From Aptenodytes patagonicus (lineage: Eukaryota; Chordata; Aves; Sphenisciformes; Spheniscidae): DNA of 64,000 nucleotides. This document shows, one piece after another, positions 51,201 through 62,600 of the stretch (its first letter is position 1; each line of letters begins with the position of its first letter). A program made the position numbers and the translations under genes. The DNA is taken from positions 28,093,746-28,157,745 of the forward strand of contig NC_134951.1 of the NCBI RefSeq assembly GCF_965638725.1. The letters are read 5' to 3'. Below the pieces are notes generated by a model. It was given only the letters and a program-made list of their open reading frames with translations. It made no database searches and was not told the origin of the DNA.

Positions 51201-54200
51201 AAATTTCCCAGCCCATGGTCAAGTCTGGCAGCCGGGGCCGGGCAAGCCCAGCCACCTCTGCTGTAGCCGGAGCAAACAAGAGACTGCAGAGGAGACCGTG
51301 GTGTAAGGTGCACCTTCTGGGTGACACACAAGTCAGAAGTCAATAAAATATGAAAAAACCTGTTCAAATCTTTCACAGAAGGCTTTTCTGCTTAGGCCTG
51401 TTAAGGAGGCAGAGAAAAATCCATAAGTAACCAGGCCTGCTGGACTAGCAGCTTATTTTCTGTCACTGTATCACATATGTTAATAAAAAAAGAAAATTCT
51501 GAACCACGTTACAAGTGCATTTTCCCAATTAATGAGGCTTCATGCATGCAATAAGTCAAGCTCACAAGACTAATGTAAAGCTTAACAACACGCCAAAAGG
51601 CCACTGTACATGAGTGAACTGAGGGACAAATATATGAAGCAAGGGATAAATGCATGACCCTCATTTAAGACAAACAGCTGAGAGCTTGCACCAGTTCACA
51701 GGTACTGTGATCAGCTAAGAGCAACCTCTCCATCCCAGTACTGCAAAAGAGAAATGAACCACCAAACTGGAATCCAACATTCACCATAAGCATCTGCTAC
51801 CCTGCAATCCACATAAGCATATACATAAAAATGCAAGCACAACTATCTATCATTGTGTCCTTCAAAGCCAAATCCGGATTCCTGTGCCTCTACCAACATT
51901 GTCCTGCAGCTACCACGTGAGGTCTTGCTCAAAAGCATGCGAGCAGCCATGTGAATGAATTGAACACGTAGATGCTTTTTGGTAAGCACACATGCCATGC
52001 ACCCAAACTAGCATGCCATTTGAACTTCAGCATGAAAAAAGGTTTCTTGAGTGTCTTTTTCTAAAGGGCAGGGTAATGTTAAACATTGGAGAATGTCATC
52101 CTCCTAACTGGTTAAAGGTTTAATTATTGTTATTTAAGTCAAAGGTTCTCCCTACTGTTTGGCTAGGAGATGATTCTCAAAATGATGATTCAAAACATCA
52201 GCACTTTTAAAAGCCACCCAGGAGCAGGAGATAATCCTTCAGGGAAAGGTTAACGGAAGCTTTCCGATTAAATTATGTGCATAGAAATAGCACATCTAAG
52301 GGGAAGCCTGTAAAGATTAAGGTATAAAGTTCTATAGTTTCCCAAGTCTTCATCAACTCAAGTGAAACCAAACCTGAGGACACAGGACCAGCTCAAGAAC
52401 TAGACCCCTTTGTTCGGACCCCTGTGTTGACAATTGATAAAGTAGTGGCAAACATACGAGTAGATTTCTTTTGCTCATTTCTAAGAGCTTCAAGACCTGA
52501 TTTGATCTTCAAGACCTCTACCTGAATACGGATGCCATGGTTTTAACTCAGCAGAGGAGCTCCTCCACCAAGCTGTGGTCTGCTCCAAACCCACAACCGT
52601 ACAGCATCTAAGGGAAGAAGGCATTTTCCCGTAACTAGCGCTTGCTAGGGGCTCCTTAGCCAACAAGGGCACAGCAGAAACACTGCCTTAATCCGAAATG
52701 CTTCCCAGCAAGTTTGTAACAGCATAAAGTAAGGGGAAGGGAAAAAAAAAAAGGAAAAAAGAAAAAAAAGAGCAAAACAGGCAGCAATGCAAACTTGCAT
52801 GCTTATGAATTAATTAGCTAAACATATGGCCTAAAATCGTAAGATACTTTGAGGTGTATTTGGTTTAATAAGCTAAACCACATTATTCTGCAAATTAATA
52901 CTTGTTAGTTGTCATCTAACACTGGTAAGACTAGTTGACATCTAACACTTAAGAACCGTGACACCAACAGAAACATCCATCAGCACGCATACGCCTTAAA
53001 AGCTGGAGTGTTACTTGAAATCAAGCCTATGTCCTTTCTGAAATCAAGTCTACGTTTTACAGCAGCGAGCCTGAACTTGCACATAGGAAGAAAACAATTA
53101 CCCGCCAGTCACAGCAAAGACTGTCGGCAAGAAGAGAAACAGTTTTCTCAAGGTCACAGAGGGAGAGGAGCGCTTCCAAGCGATAACAGAAGAGGAATAG
53201 TCACTTTGTTCAAATCGCTGACCCAGTGTCTCAAAGGGTAGGGTTATGTAGGGATCAAAGAGCAGGGCAGAATTTGAAAATGCAGGAAAAAAAGGTTTAT
53301 TCCATGTTTGTTGTAGCTTTGCACAAGCAAGTTTTATCTCCTGTAAATGTTAGTGCAACTCAGCGCATTCAGTCGTCACCCAAAGCATCTCACTTGGCAG
53401 GCAAATGTTCAGTACGAAGCTTTGACACGGAGGTCAATTAAATCCAGACAACTTTAGCATAAATACAAGTTCATGGAAGATTTTTATTATTTCTACCTGC
53501 TCAGTATGCTGTTGGTCATCAACGAAGCTATCATTAATGAAGCACAACCTCTACAGCTAATAATGCTTTAATAAGGGCATGCAAAACACCCAGATGCAGT
53601 GGGATGCGGAGACCAACTCTTAATTCGCAGCACTGAGTTCAGCATAAGTAGCATGATTCATTTGTTCTCGGAGAAGTGACAATTACACTTAACAGGATGC
53701 ATCTGTAAAATCTCTACACCTGGTAAGGGAATTTATTAGACTGCCATTATGCTTTCTAAATGCTTGACGCTTTGTGTTTCATACAAGTCAACTGTTTCAT
53801 CAAGGAAATTAAATAATTCTCCAACGCATCGAACACAGCAGGAAAGCATTTACTGACCACATACTTTGGACAAGTTTGCTCTTGTGCTCTTATTTACCCT
53901 GTAAGATAATGTGTCCTAAATGCCAAAACGCAAATAGAGAAACCAAGGCAATAAATTTTAGGAGATTAACTTCATTAAACAGATCTAGGGAGAGCTACTG
54001 CGTACACAGTCCACAGCAACTCTACGAGTTATCTCCATAGTAAGACTGGAGGCAGCATTTATTTGATCTGTCAATCAAAAAAATCAATCTAGGTCACTGT
54101 TTGCAATACCTTTATCAAACAGAGATATAACTGCTGTTCTGTTGGACGCAGGGAACAGGCTTCAGTGCCCTCAGGAACCCAGACACAAATCACTTTTACT

Positions 54201-57200
54201 GATCAGCACTTAGGAACTCCAGGGATGTCAGCCTAAGCAATGCCCTCTTAACCGTATTGCTGCAACACCGAATTTAAACAGCCTTAGGAAAGGCCATAGC
54301 AAAGCAATTTGAACTGGAAGTAATGTCTGTGTAATTCATTGATTATCCTTTTGCTTCGTCCTTGTGTGTGATCTTCCATCTAAGGGAAAAAGTGTTTCCA
54401 ATGCTAGCATGCATAAACCATTTGGATTGCAGGAATCTTCTGCATTTTTAACACATTTAAGAATCACAAAACAAATTAGTGACTATATTGTGTATGACAA
54501 AACAGCTACAGATTACAGGGATTATTGTCAGTTTTGTGAAGTGTTGGGATGCACGCAGAGAAGTGTGCTCTGACTGGCATGCAATAAGCATCAATTTCTT
54601 AAGTCTACTATATAGTCAAACAGCTTTCAAAAGCATATGTTGCATCCTGGAAGAACAAAATTTTGTACATTGTAAAAAGAGGAAAACAAGAGCATTCCTG
54701 TGAAGAGCTTAGGCCAACGTCCCTAGAAGTATTCCTATGTTTAAACAGCTTTATAGATCTTACCCCTATAAGACTAATTTCAGACATGGCAATGAAAGAA
54801 GGTAACAAAAGAGGACCGAGATTAAGAGGACAAAATGAGCAAGTTGTTCAGTTACAGCAAACAGCACCATCACCTGTACGTGCCTTCACGACCTATACAA
54901 AGAGCTGCCAAATCTAAGTGGAGCTTTAGTAGCTTTGAACAGGCAACAGAGTTTGCTTGTGACCCATCTCAAGACAGCATGCCACTCGTGGGAGGAAAAA
55001 AATAGCCAAGAAATAATAGGTAGAAGTATTTGTGGCTCTGCTCCTCAGCAGTGAAAGAGCATCCCTGCCTCTGAGAAGTCAGAGAACAAACCCTCAATAT
55101 ATGGAATAAAAAACCCACACCACCAAGAGCCCATTTGCTCTGAAAGGCTTACCCAGTCCAAAGGAGCCTCTCCAGCACGACCCATCCCAGGAGATGACTC
55201 TGCACACGGCATGGGAGCTCTGGCTTCTTGCCGCTGCAGCAAGAACCCCTGGCCAGGCAGCAAGCGGAGCACTGCCTAAACCATCTCCTGTGCTGACAGC
55301 AAGGTGACGCCTGAAATGCCGCCGAGCCCACCCTCCTGCCCGACTGCTGCCCCATACCACCACACCGCTCTCACCCAGCCCGTCAGGCAGCAGCAGGCAG
55401 GAGCAAGAATGAACACTCATCAGTGACATCCTTTTAGTGCTAGCTCCAAGAGGGACAGAGGGGACAACAGGACACAGAGGCATGAGACTGTTTGAACATG
55501 AGACTGTACGCGATTCCTGTTTCTCTCCCCAAGATTTGTCTCAGGTGGGATGCAGACGGCATTAATTGGGAGACTCGCTTCATCCGCCACAGCGCGAGGA
55601 CTGCTGAGACCACTAGAAGACAGGCAGAAGACGAGCATTTTAACCTTGCAAGCACCACCACCTTGGTGGTACGGGTGGGTTTTTTCTGAGCTCATCAGAA
55701 ACAGAAGCCTTTGATATTGCAATGTTTGCTGCCCCAAAAATGAGGAAGGTAAAGGAATGAGGTCAGCTCAGTACTTGAGAGCGTTTAACCAATTACCAGC
55801 TGAACATCACTTACAAGGAATATGCTTCCCAAGGGGCAGCTCAGGATCGCTCTCAGCGCTGGGCTTTCCACCTGTGGCTGCCGGACTTGAGCACCAGGTC
55901 AACCTGAAATCTTAAAGTATCGTCAGTTCCACTATCGTTCCAAAAATCTGAATCTTCAAACATATTTCCAAAAATCTGCTCATAGCGAGTCGCAAAAGAA
56001 TAAGCAATTAAAGGTGCTGCCCAGAGGCCTGATGGATTTACGGTATTATTTCCAATTTACCTTTTTTTGTTCCATTAATCATATCTTCTCTAAGTTAATT
56101 CCTCTTGTAAACAACAAAAAATGAAGGTCAGCACGGAAAGAAGAGATTACACCAGAGAATTCAAAATATTTTATTTCAACTCTGGCTGTACTAAGAGCAA
56201 GGAATGCAACAAGAGGAATTCTTGCTGAGAAACGTAAAGACAACATCAACTTACTAAAAATACTGCAATAAGTATACCCAGAGACTGGTCAGACAGCACA
56301 TAAACTAAGTATCCTTAATGATGCTATAGTTATGTACCAAATATGCATGAGTTTTAGTCGAAGATACTTCATTTGATCAGCTGCTGGTATGTAAAAGATA
56401 CTAAACCACACAAAGTGCAATTGTTTTTTAAAAAGCAGAGTGAGGCAAACAGACCAACAGTCAGACTCTTCCCCAGCTTGCAAGACAAAGCTCCATGGCA
56501 TATTAATTTCACTGCTGCTCTCTCCGGTTGCATTTGAATGCTAAAATACAGGAGACTTAAGTTAGATCACTTACGATAAATTCACTTAGCTACTTACGGA
56601 TAAAAAACACAAAGAAGTCCCTAAGGGCTTCCAGCACGCATTACATACGTAACGTGTACCTTGTGAGAAATTCAGTAAAATCCAGCAAAATTCTGACATG
56701 TCTTTAAGCATCCTTGAGCCATGTCAGCTGGCAACAGCGTCTTCGAGGGCAAACCCACTCTTAACTTCAGCAAGCTCAGCACAGTGGTCCCTTTCATCTG
56801 CTCCTCAGTTCATGTAAAGCTGGAAAGGGATCTCTACCCAGCTGACCCCAGCCATCTCCAGGCACCACAAGTTTTCCAGGGAAATCCTCACTGTGTGCGT
56901 GCAAGTACAGCTCCCCCCAGGCAGAGCTACTTGCCTTGGCTACTTGCTGCTCTGAAAACAGATTATGTCTAGTGCACCCCAAATACATGAATACTTCTGT
57001 AAGAAACTCCAGCTTTCATTGCTAAACAGCATCAGATGATCATGCATGCCACAGGCTTACTCTCCCTGACGCAGCTTCAACTTCTGTTAGCAGCGGTGAG
57101 GACAGACCAGTATTTATCTCTAGCTATGGAGTTTTCTAACAGCAGACAAAAATCTCAGGCTGTGACTGCACCGAAGGAACAAGGGGGGCTTAGAGTGAAA

Positions 57201-58807
57201 TGTCAGAGTTATATCACAAAACTCTTCAGCGTTATTCACAAGTTCATATTAAAAATAAGTAAATCCCCTCCCCCTAGGCTAGCAGCTTAATACTGATGCA
57301 GCAACACCATTAGCCTGCATCTACAAAAACTTCACAGCTGCAAAACCCTCCATCCAGCCGGGGCCACCAGCGATAATTTAAGCCAACCACTTACAACAGG
57401 CCCGCAGCTGCCAGGTCCTGGCAGAGAGCTGCTCTTGCAGAGATAACCTCACCCTGGATGCAACCTGGCCCAAAACTCCAGCGAAAGGCTGTGCCGCCGC
57501 CGGAGACGCCTGCACGCTTGCCCTCCTCTGGTTTCAGCTGCAGGGCGTGTTTCCATTTACACAGAGCGGTTTCGGAGACTTCCTGATCGGAAGCATCCTA
57601 ACGGCAGCCGTGCCCCTGCCTTGTTTTCCCTCGCCATCGCTAGCAGCCGGCTGAGCTCTTTGCTCGTGCTTTTCGCCACGGTCCCAAGTACTCTGCCACG
57701 GTACAGAATCCCACAGCATCAGAGGTCACCCGAAGCACTGAGAATACCAATTAGCCTTACGGGGCACTGCCGTTCAACCGTGGCTGGGAAGCCGAGCAGG
57801 CAGTACACCCAGCTGCTGGAGGGAGAAACGCCTCTTGTCGTCTGCCAGGAGCCCTTCTTGCTGAGCAAGCCAAGGTGTTACTATTCCTGCCCAGGTCTGC
57901 AAAACTGGCCTTTTGTCTGCAGATTCAGACCGCGGATCAGTGCCGGAAAGCTCTCTGGAGTCGGATCCTCAGCTGCTGCGTCCCTGGGAGGCGGGGAGGG
58001 AGGAGTGCAGAAGAGCAGCCAGAGCAGGCAGGGAAGGAGAAAACACTTAAATCGCCCAGGACAATACTCCGCATAACCCCGAGCGTTGCCAACTTCTAAC
58101 GCTGCTGATGCCCGAGGGTTTCCAGGAGATGGGAGATATAAAAGCAAAGTCATAAAGTTTTTAAGAAAGTCCCTGCATACACATCTGACATACTGACTCA
58201 TTTCTATCGCATGCCCTTCCTTTTCTACTTATTTCCTAATGCTTGTACTCTTTAAACATTTAGATTTTAAAACGGGTAGGCACCTTTTAGAAGCACTGCA
58301 CATCTCCATGGCGCTAGTTTAATGTGGCGTCTGCCCTGTCCCACAGACAAACCCGGGAATTACCGTACCGGCGGTACCCTCACGTCAGGGGCGGTGAGCA
58401 AGATTTTGGGCTCGGGGAAGAAGACGACGACGACTTCCCTTCCGAGCCCGACAAGACCTTCCGCTGACGCCCAGCCCCTCTCTCCGAGGCTGCTCACACC
58501 CGGCCGCCTCCGGCGGCCCCGCTCGCCCGGCCCAGCATCTCCCCGGGCGCGCAGCGCGCTCATCGAGCTCGCGTGATGCACACGCACACCACGGGGGAAA
58601 AAACGGGTCAGGGTTTTTTGTTTGGAGCCGTAACAGCGCTCAGCCCTCCCCGAGCTCCCCGGGGAGGCAGCGCACGGCCGAAGGCCGTTTCCTCGCCGTT
58701 AAACGCAGCCGGAGCGGGGGGGGGGGGTCCCCCCTTCCTGCCCGTATTTCTCCCAACTCTGTGCCCCGCCACGGCGGAAGGAGGCGCCGCCGCCGCCCGG
58801 GGATGCA

Positions 58808-58821
58808 GTAGCCATGGCAAT
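58808..58821. promoter_or_regulatory. X-box-like RFX site
   Basis: GTAGCCATGGCAAT matches the RFX X-box (GTNRCC, two-base spacer, RGYAAC) at all but the last base. It is 5 bp from the C/EBP-ATF site, so the two may form one composite element. Confidence 0.35.
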
Positions 58822-58826
58822 GCGAG

Positions 58827-58835
58827 ATTGCATCA
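58827..58835 (+). promoter_or_regulatory. C/EBP-ATF composite site (ATTGCATCA)
   Basis: The nonamer matches the C/EBP-ATF response element bound by ATF4 with C/EBP partners in amino-acid and ER-stress genes. It lies inside the CpG island, about 370 bp into intron 1, in a short island of non-repetitive sequence within otherwise GC-simple DNA. Confidence 0.45.
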
Positions 58836-59203
58836 TGCTCTTGACTAACTGCATCGGGGAAAGACGCTCCCGGCGAAAACCCCGGCCTTTCCGCCGCCGC
58901 CCCGTCCCGTCCCGTCCCCTCCCTCCCCCGGCCCGCCCGCCCGCCGCTGCCGGCCGCGGCCCCGCCGCTCGCCGCCGGCGCCGAGCCCGCCTTCCGCCCC
59001 GCGCCCCGCCGCCGCCGCCGCCGCCGCACTTGTTGCGCGCCCCGCGGAGCGGCGCCCCCCGCCCGCCGCGGCCCCCATCCGGTACCCGATACCCGCCTCC
59101 CTCCTCCTCCTCCTCCTCCTCCGGGCCCGGGCGGCCGCGCCGCACCCCGCCGCCGGGCGCGGAGCCCCGGCGCTGCCCTCCCGCCCGGGGGACGCGGCCC
59201 TAC

Positions 59204-59300
59204 CTGGCGGCGGCGGCGCTGGGGGCGGCGGGCGGGCGGCGGGAGGGCACCGGCCGGCTCTGTCACGCTGCGGTGCCGCGGGGGCGGTGCCGGGGGCGGG
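59204..59300 (-). other. ELOVL5: ELOVL5 exon 1, noncoding 5' UTR (5' edge uncertain)
   Basis: The exon with the start codon has an acceptor directly before a short leader, so an upstream noncoding exon must exist, as in mammalian ELOVL5. The best minus-strand donor in the CpG island is GCCGCCAG|gtaggg, with the exon ending at 59204. The transcription start is not visible. TATA-less GC-box DNA lies at 59260-59340, so the 5' edge given here is only a guess. Other donors inside the island could be used instead. Confidence 0.45.
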
Positions 59301-59398
59301 CGCGGGGCGGGGGGGCCCCGCCCCCCAGCCGGCCGTGGGCTGACTGTGACGTGAGAGTGGTGCGGGGGGCTAACGGGCGGCGGAGGAGGGGGGCGCTA

Positions 59399-59406
59399 TG
59401 ACGTCA
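59399..59406. promoter_or_regulatory. Full palindromic CRE (TGACGTCA)
   Basis: A perfect CREB/ATF palindrome lies about 195 bp upstream of the inferred exon 1 donor. A related TGACGTGA is at 59347-59354. CREs at this distance from CpG-island starts are commonly functional, so cAMP or ATF control of ELOVL5 is a fair inference, though unproven. Confidence 0.6.
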
Positions 59407-59620
59407 CGGCCGCGGAAGGTTCGGGAGCGCGGTGGGGGGATCGCGCTGGCTCCACGGGGGGCTCACGCCAGTCTGAGCGCCGCCGGCGAGCTCGGCGCCC
59501 GCACGCCAGCCCGCCGGCCTCGGGAGGAGGGTCTGGGCCGCATCCAGCAGGTCGAGCCCCCACGTCCACTCATGAAGATTGACGGAAGTACCGAGCGGCT
59601 CTTCGTGAAGTGAGGGTTTT

Positions 59621-62600
59621 CCAGCCCAGGCCATGGAAGCGGGAGGCTCCCGTGAAAAACAATATGGGATCATGTAATTAAAGACTATTGTAATGAGATG
59701 AGCCACAGGCCTCAATTAAAGGTCACAGGCAAATGTAGTTCATCTGTTTCCTGTGTTTTGAGTAATGGGCTTTGCAACATTACAACGTTTCTTAATATAA
59801 GTTCTGGGTGCGATAAATATGTAGGATTTTAGCTCGGTCATACAATAAACCCCGGTTTTTGTTGTGTAATTTAGATGCATATGCTCAGCCCGTCCCCACA
59901 GTGTCGGATGTCCAAGGAAGGAATCTCAAAGCATCCTCTTGGGCTCCTCTCCAACGGCTGGGACGCTCAACAGAGGAAGTCCCTTGTACCTGCTCCAGAT
60001 GCTTCGTTACCTCCGTGAGATCCTAACGGGGCAATAGCGAGGGAGCCTTGGCGTTAGTACGGCAAATGGGAAGAAAGCAGTTTGTTTCTCTCCCTCTCTC
60101 ACATACTCCCTCGTGCTGGAAGATGACCTTTTAATCCCCCCCCCCCCCCCGAGTTTGTTCCGTCTCTTTGCTAATTAAATGAAAATGTTACATAAATAAA
60201 GAGCAGCTTTGCTTTGCAAAGGAGAGGAGTCGAGCAGCAATTTGCATGGGTTTTATTCAAGATCAAGTATCTGCACTAGCAGTTAGCAATCTTGGAAAGC
60301 TGGAAGAAAAAGGGTTTCCTGGAGCTTCCTCTGCGGGTGTAGAAGGCAGCCATACAGGTGGAGCCATCAGGGCTAACCATGCCAACCCACGGGCAGTAGC
60401 TTCTCCCGGGTAGTAATACACCGGTCCCATGTCCATGGTCATTTAGCTGAAGCAGTGTGTTGTAACCACCTAACCTGGCTGAAGCTCAGTGTGCAAACAG
60501 TCCCCAGAGGTGATGCTGGGCTGTAAACAGGCAACGCGATAAGGAGGCATGTTTGCCCAGTGGGATCAGAAACTATCTTTCTTAAGCTCTTACTGGGACA
60601 AGAAAGAAATCTCCCTCAAAAGTAGACATCGAGGCTATGCCACAGTTTTTTGTTTAATCTTATTTCCTTATAGTAAGATGTTAATAGGAATGCTTTTTGG
60701 TTTGGTTTTTTTTCTTTTTGTTTTAAAGCCCAAGTCTCCATTTCCCTTTCTCTTTGAAGGAGCAAACCCCAGTATGATTTTTGCGTGTGTGATTCGAGGC
60801 TTTGTAGCAGTTTTCAGTAAGGTGTGAGCACTCACAGCTGTCCTTGCCTATGTGTTTTAACACTTTGGAAAAAGACCCCGAAAGCCAGCACAACTCTCAA
60901 GCGAGTATGCCCTTCTGAAGGCCGTTTGCCCAAGTTTGTGTTTTGGATGTTTCCAAGGCATCCCTTCTCGTTTGAGGGGAGTTAAGCAATCTTGCTACGA
61001 ACAAGATGAATGGAATAAGGCACAAGTCCTGTTTTTTCTCACTTGAGCTAAAATGTCATGAGTTCATTGAAACGTGACCAGCATTAGGTCTTTTCACATC
61101 TGTAAATCTGAACTTGACTTTTAAATGTGCTTTAAATAAAGTTGCTTCCCAATGGGTGTACACATTTGTTTCCGTGGTTTATTGATGAGAGATGATTGCA
61201 CCGAGTGTTACTTTCACAGTCAAAACAGCTTTCTAAATCTGGAAGATGATTAAATAATTAAGACTCAATCTGGTGGTTTAAAAAATAAAAGCCATTTGCA
61301 ACTTTAGATGCAAAAAGGGATGGAGTGGAGCATAGGGAGTGTAGGCAGAGGGGCAGGCGGTAGCTGGGAAGCGAGCAGCACCCCGTGCGGGAGAGGGATG
61401 TGCTGCTGCCTGGTACCCGCACCGTGTCCCGCCCTACCTGCGCAGTGCCAGCAGGCAGGGGAGCGTGCCCCCAGCCTGCCAGAGGCTGGCACGCACCCGC
61501 TTCGGATCCCTCTGCCACGGAGCTTGCTCTTCTCACTTGGCGGTGGGGTTTTAATGAGGCTCTGTATGCCCGGGGTGTCGAGTAGCCGGCACTGGAGAGG
61601 GGGCACACAGCTGCTGATGGGGGAAAGGATGAAGCTGGGGGGGACTTTGGCATTGCCAGCCCGGCTCCAGCGTGAGACTCCCTGCCCTCCTGCTGAGCTG
61701 CCGGTTCTTCTGGCCTCTCCAAAGTGCTCATGCTGTTATCAGTCAGAGAACAAGAGCAAGGTCACGGTGTGGGAAATGTCTTTTCAGCATTACCCATTTG
61801 GGAGAACTAAGCAAACAACACCAAACATTTTGGCACTAAATGTTTGGCATTTAACGAGGGGTAGGGGCTGGCCAGTGTCATCCTGGGCTGCAGATGTACT
61901 GAGTCCCGGCATTGTGCCTGTCCTCTTGGAGCGTCTGCAAGTTTGTCAGGAGTGAAGACATTGCCATTGACCTCTCCACCAGCTGATGAAATTGCTGCTG
62001 GTATGTTTGCTCAGGATGGGCTTCAGAGACCTCGTTATCGGAGTGGGATCAATGAGGCTGGAGTTCAGAGAAGGGCCAATTAAACATTATTAGGGATTCA
62101 GACAGAAAGATTGCTAGGACAGGTTTAAAATAAGTTATACCTTGCATTTAATTTTTACCTGTGTTTCATGACTATTGTAACCCTGCGAGGCAGAATCTGA
62201 GCACTGCAGAAAGCTGAGTCCTAAGTGACCCAGCCTAGGTAGCAGCAGCAGCAGAGGTGACAAGAGGCATCAGCAGATACATTTATCCTCACTAAATCAA
62301 TGGTAAGCAAAGCGAAGAGGTTGAACAGATGCTAGTGTTTGAGAGTATGAGCAGGAGGAGAACAGCTGGAACAACTGAAAGTAGAGTGAAGAGTCAGCAG
62401 GGGCTGCAGCACTGGGGAGACGAAAGAGTTTGGAGTAGAAGGTCCAACAATGTGGTGTTTGAAATCAGCCTGGATAAAGTGATGGAAGTGTGCATTGCAG
62501 GGAAATGAGCCTGAATGGTCTACTTTTCGGGGGGAGGGGGTGAGCTACCAAATTTATCTTCTTTTAAAAACAAAATATATTAGAAATCCTAGCTATGCCT

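Larger units (their letters stand above)
38160..59203 (-). other. ELOVL5 intron 1 (21 kb)
   Basis: GT-AG intron between the noncoding and start-codon exons. It holds the CpG-island tail (58.3-59.2 kb) and the CR1 at 41.1-42.3 kb. Many short A/T runs occur (for example 45317-45329, 46027-46039, 52742-52752). A segment at 43380-43580 repeats a tttaggcact-like word and may be an old unidentified repeat. No other exon was recognised; open frames up to about 150 codons here look random or repeat-derived. Confidence 0.8.
58300..59620. promoter_or_regulatory. ELOVL5 CpG-island promoter
   Basis: A dense CpG island surrounds the inferred exon 1. It holds GC boxes at 59281-59330, a CGG/CCG run near 59008-59028, a CTC run at 59098-59122, a 12-G run at 58716-58727, and no TATA box in the expected place. 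Cyclic-AMP-response-like sites lie on the upstream side (59347, 59399). ELOVL5 is known to respond to SREBP-1c and LXR in vertebrates; I saw no convincing SRE here. Confidence 0.85.

Noticed and set aside
58640..59266. Minus-strand 208-codon frame in the ELOVL5 CpG island
   Set aside because: Arg/Gly/Pro/Ala-only composition from CGG-type repeats. Open frames occur on both strands, as expected for stop-poor GC-rich DNA. It overlaps the inferred exon 1 and intron 1.
61308..61955. Plus-strand 215-codon frame upstream of ELOVL5
   Set aside because: It lies in a locally GC-rich patch with competing frames on both strands. No recognisable domain or promoter context.
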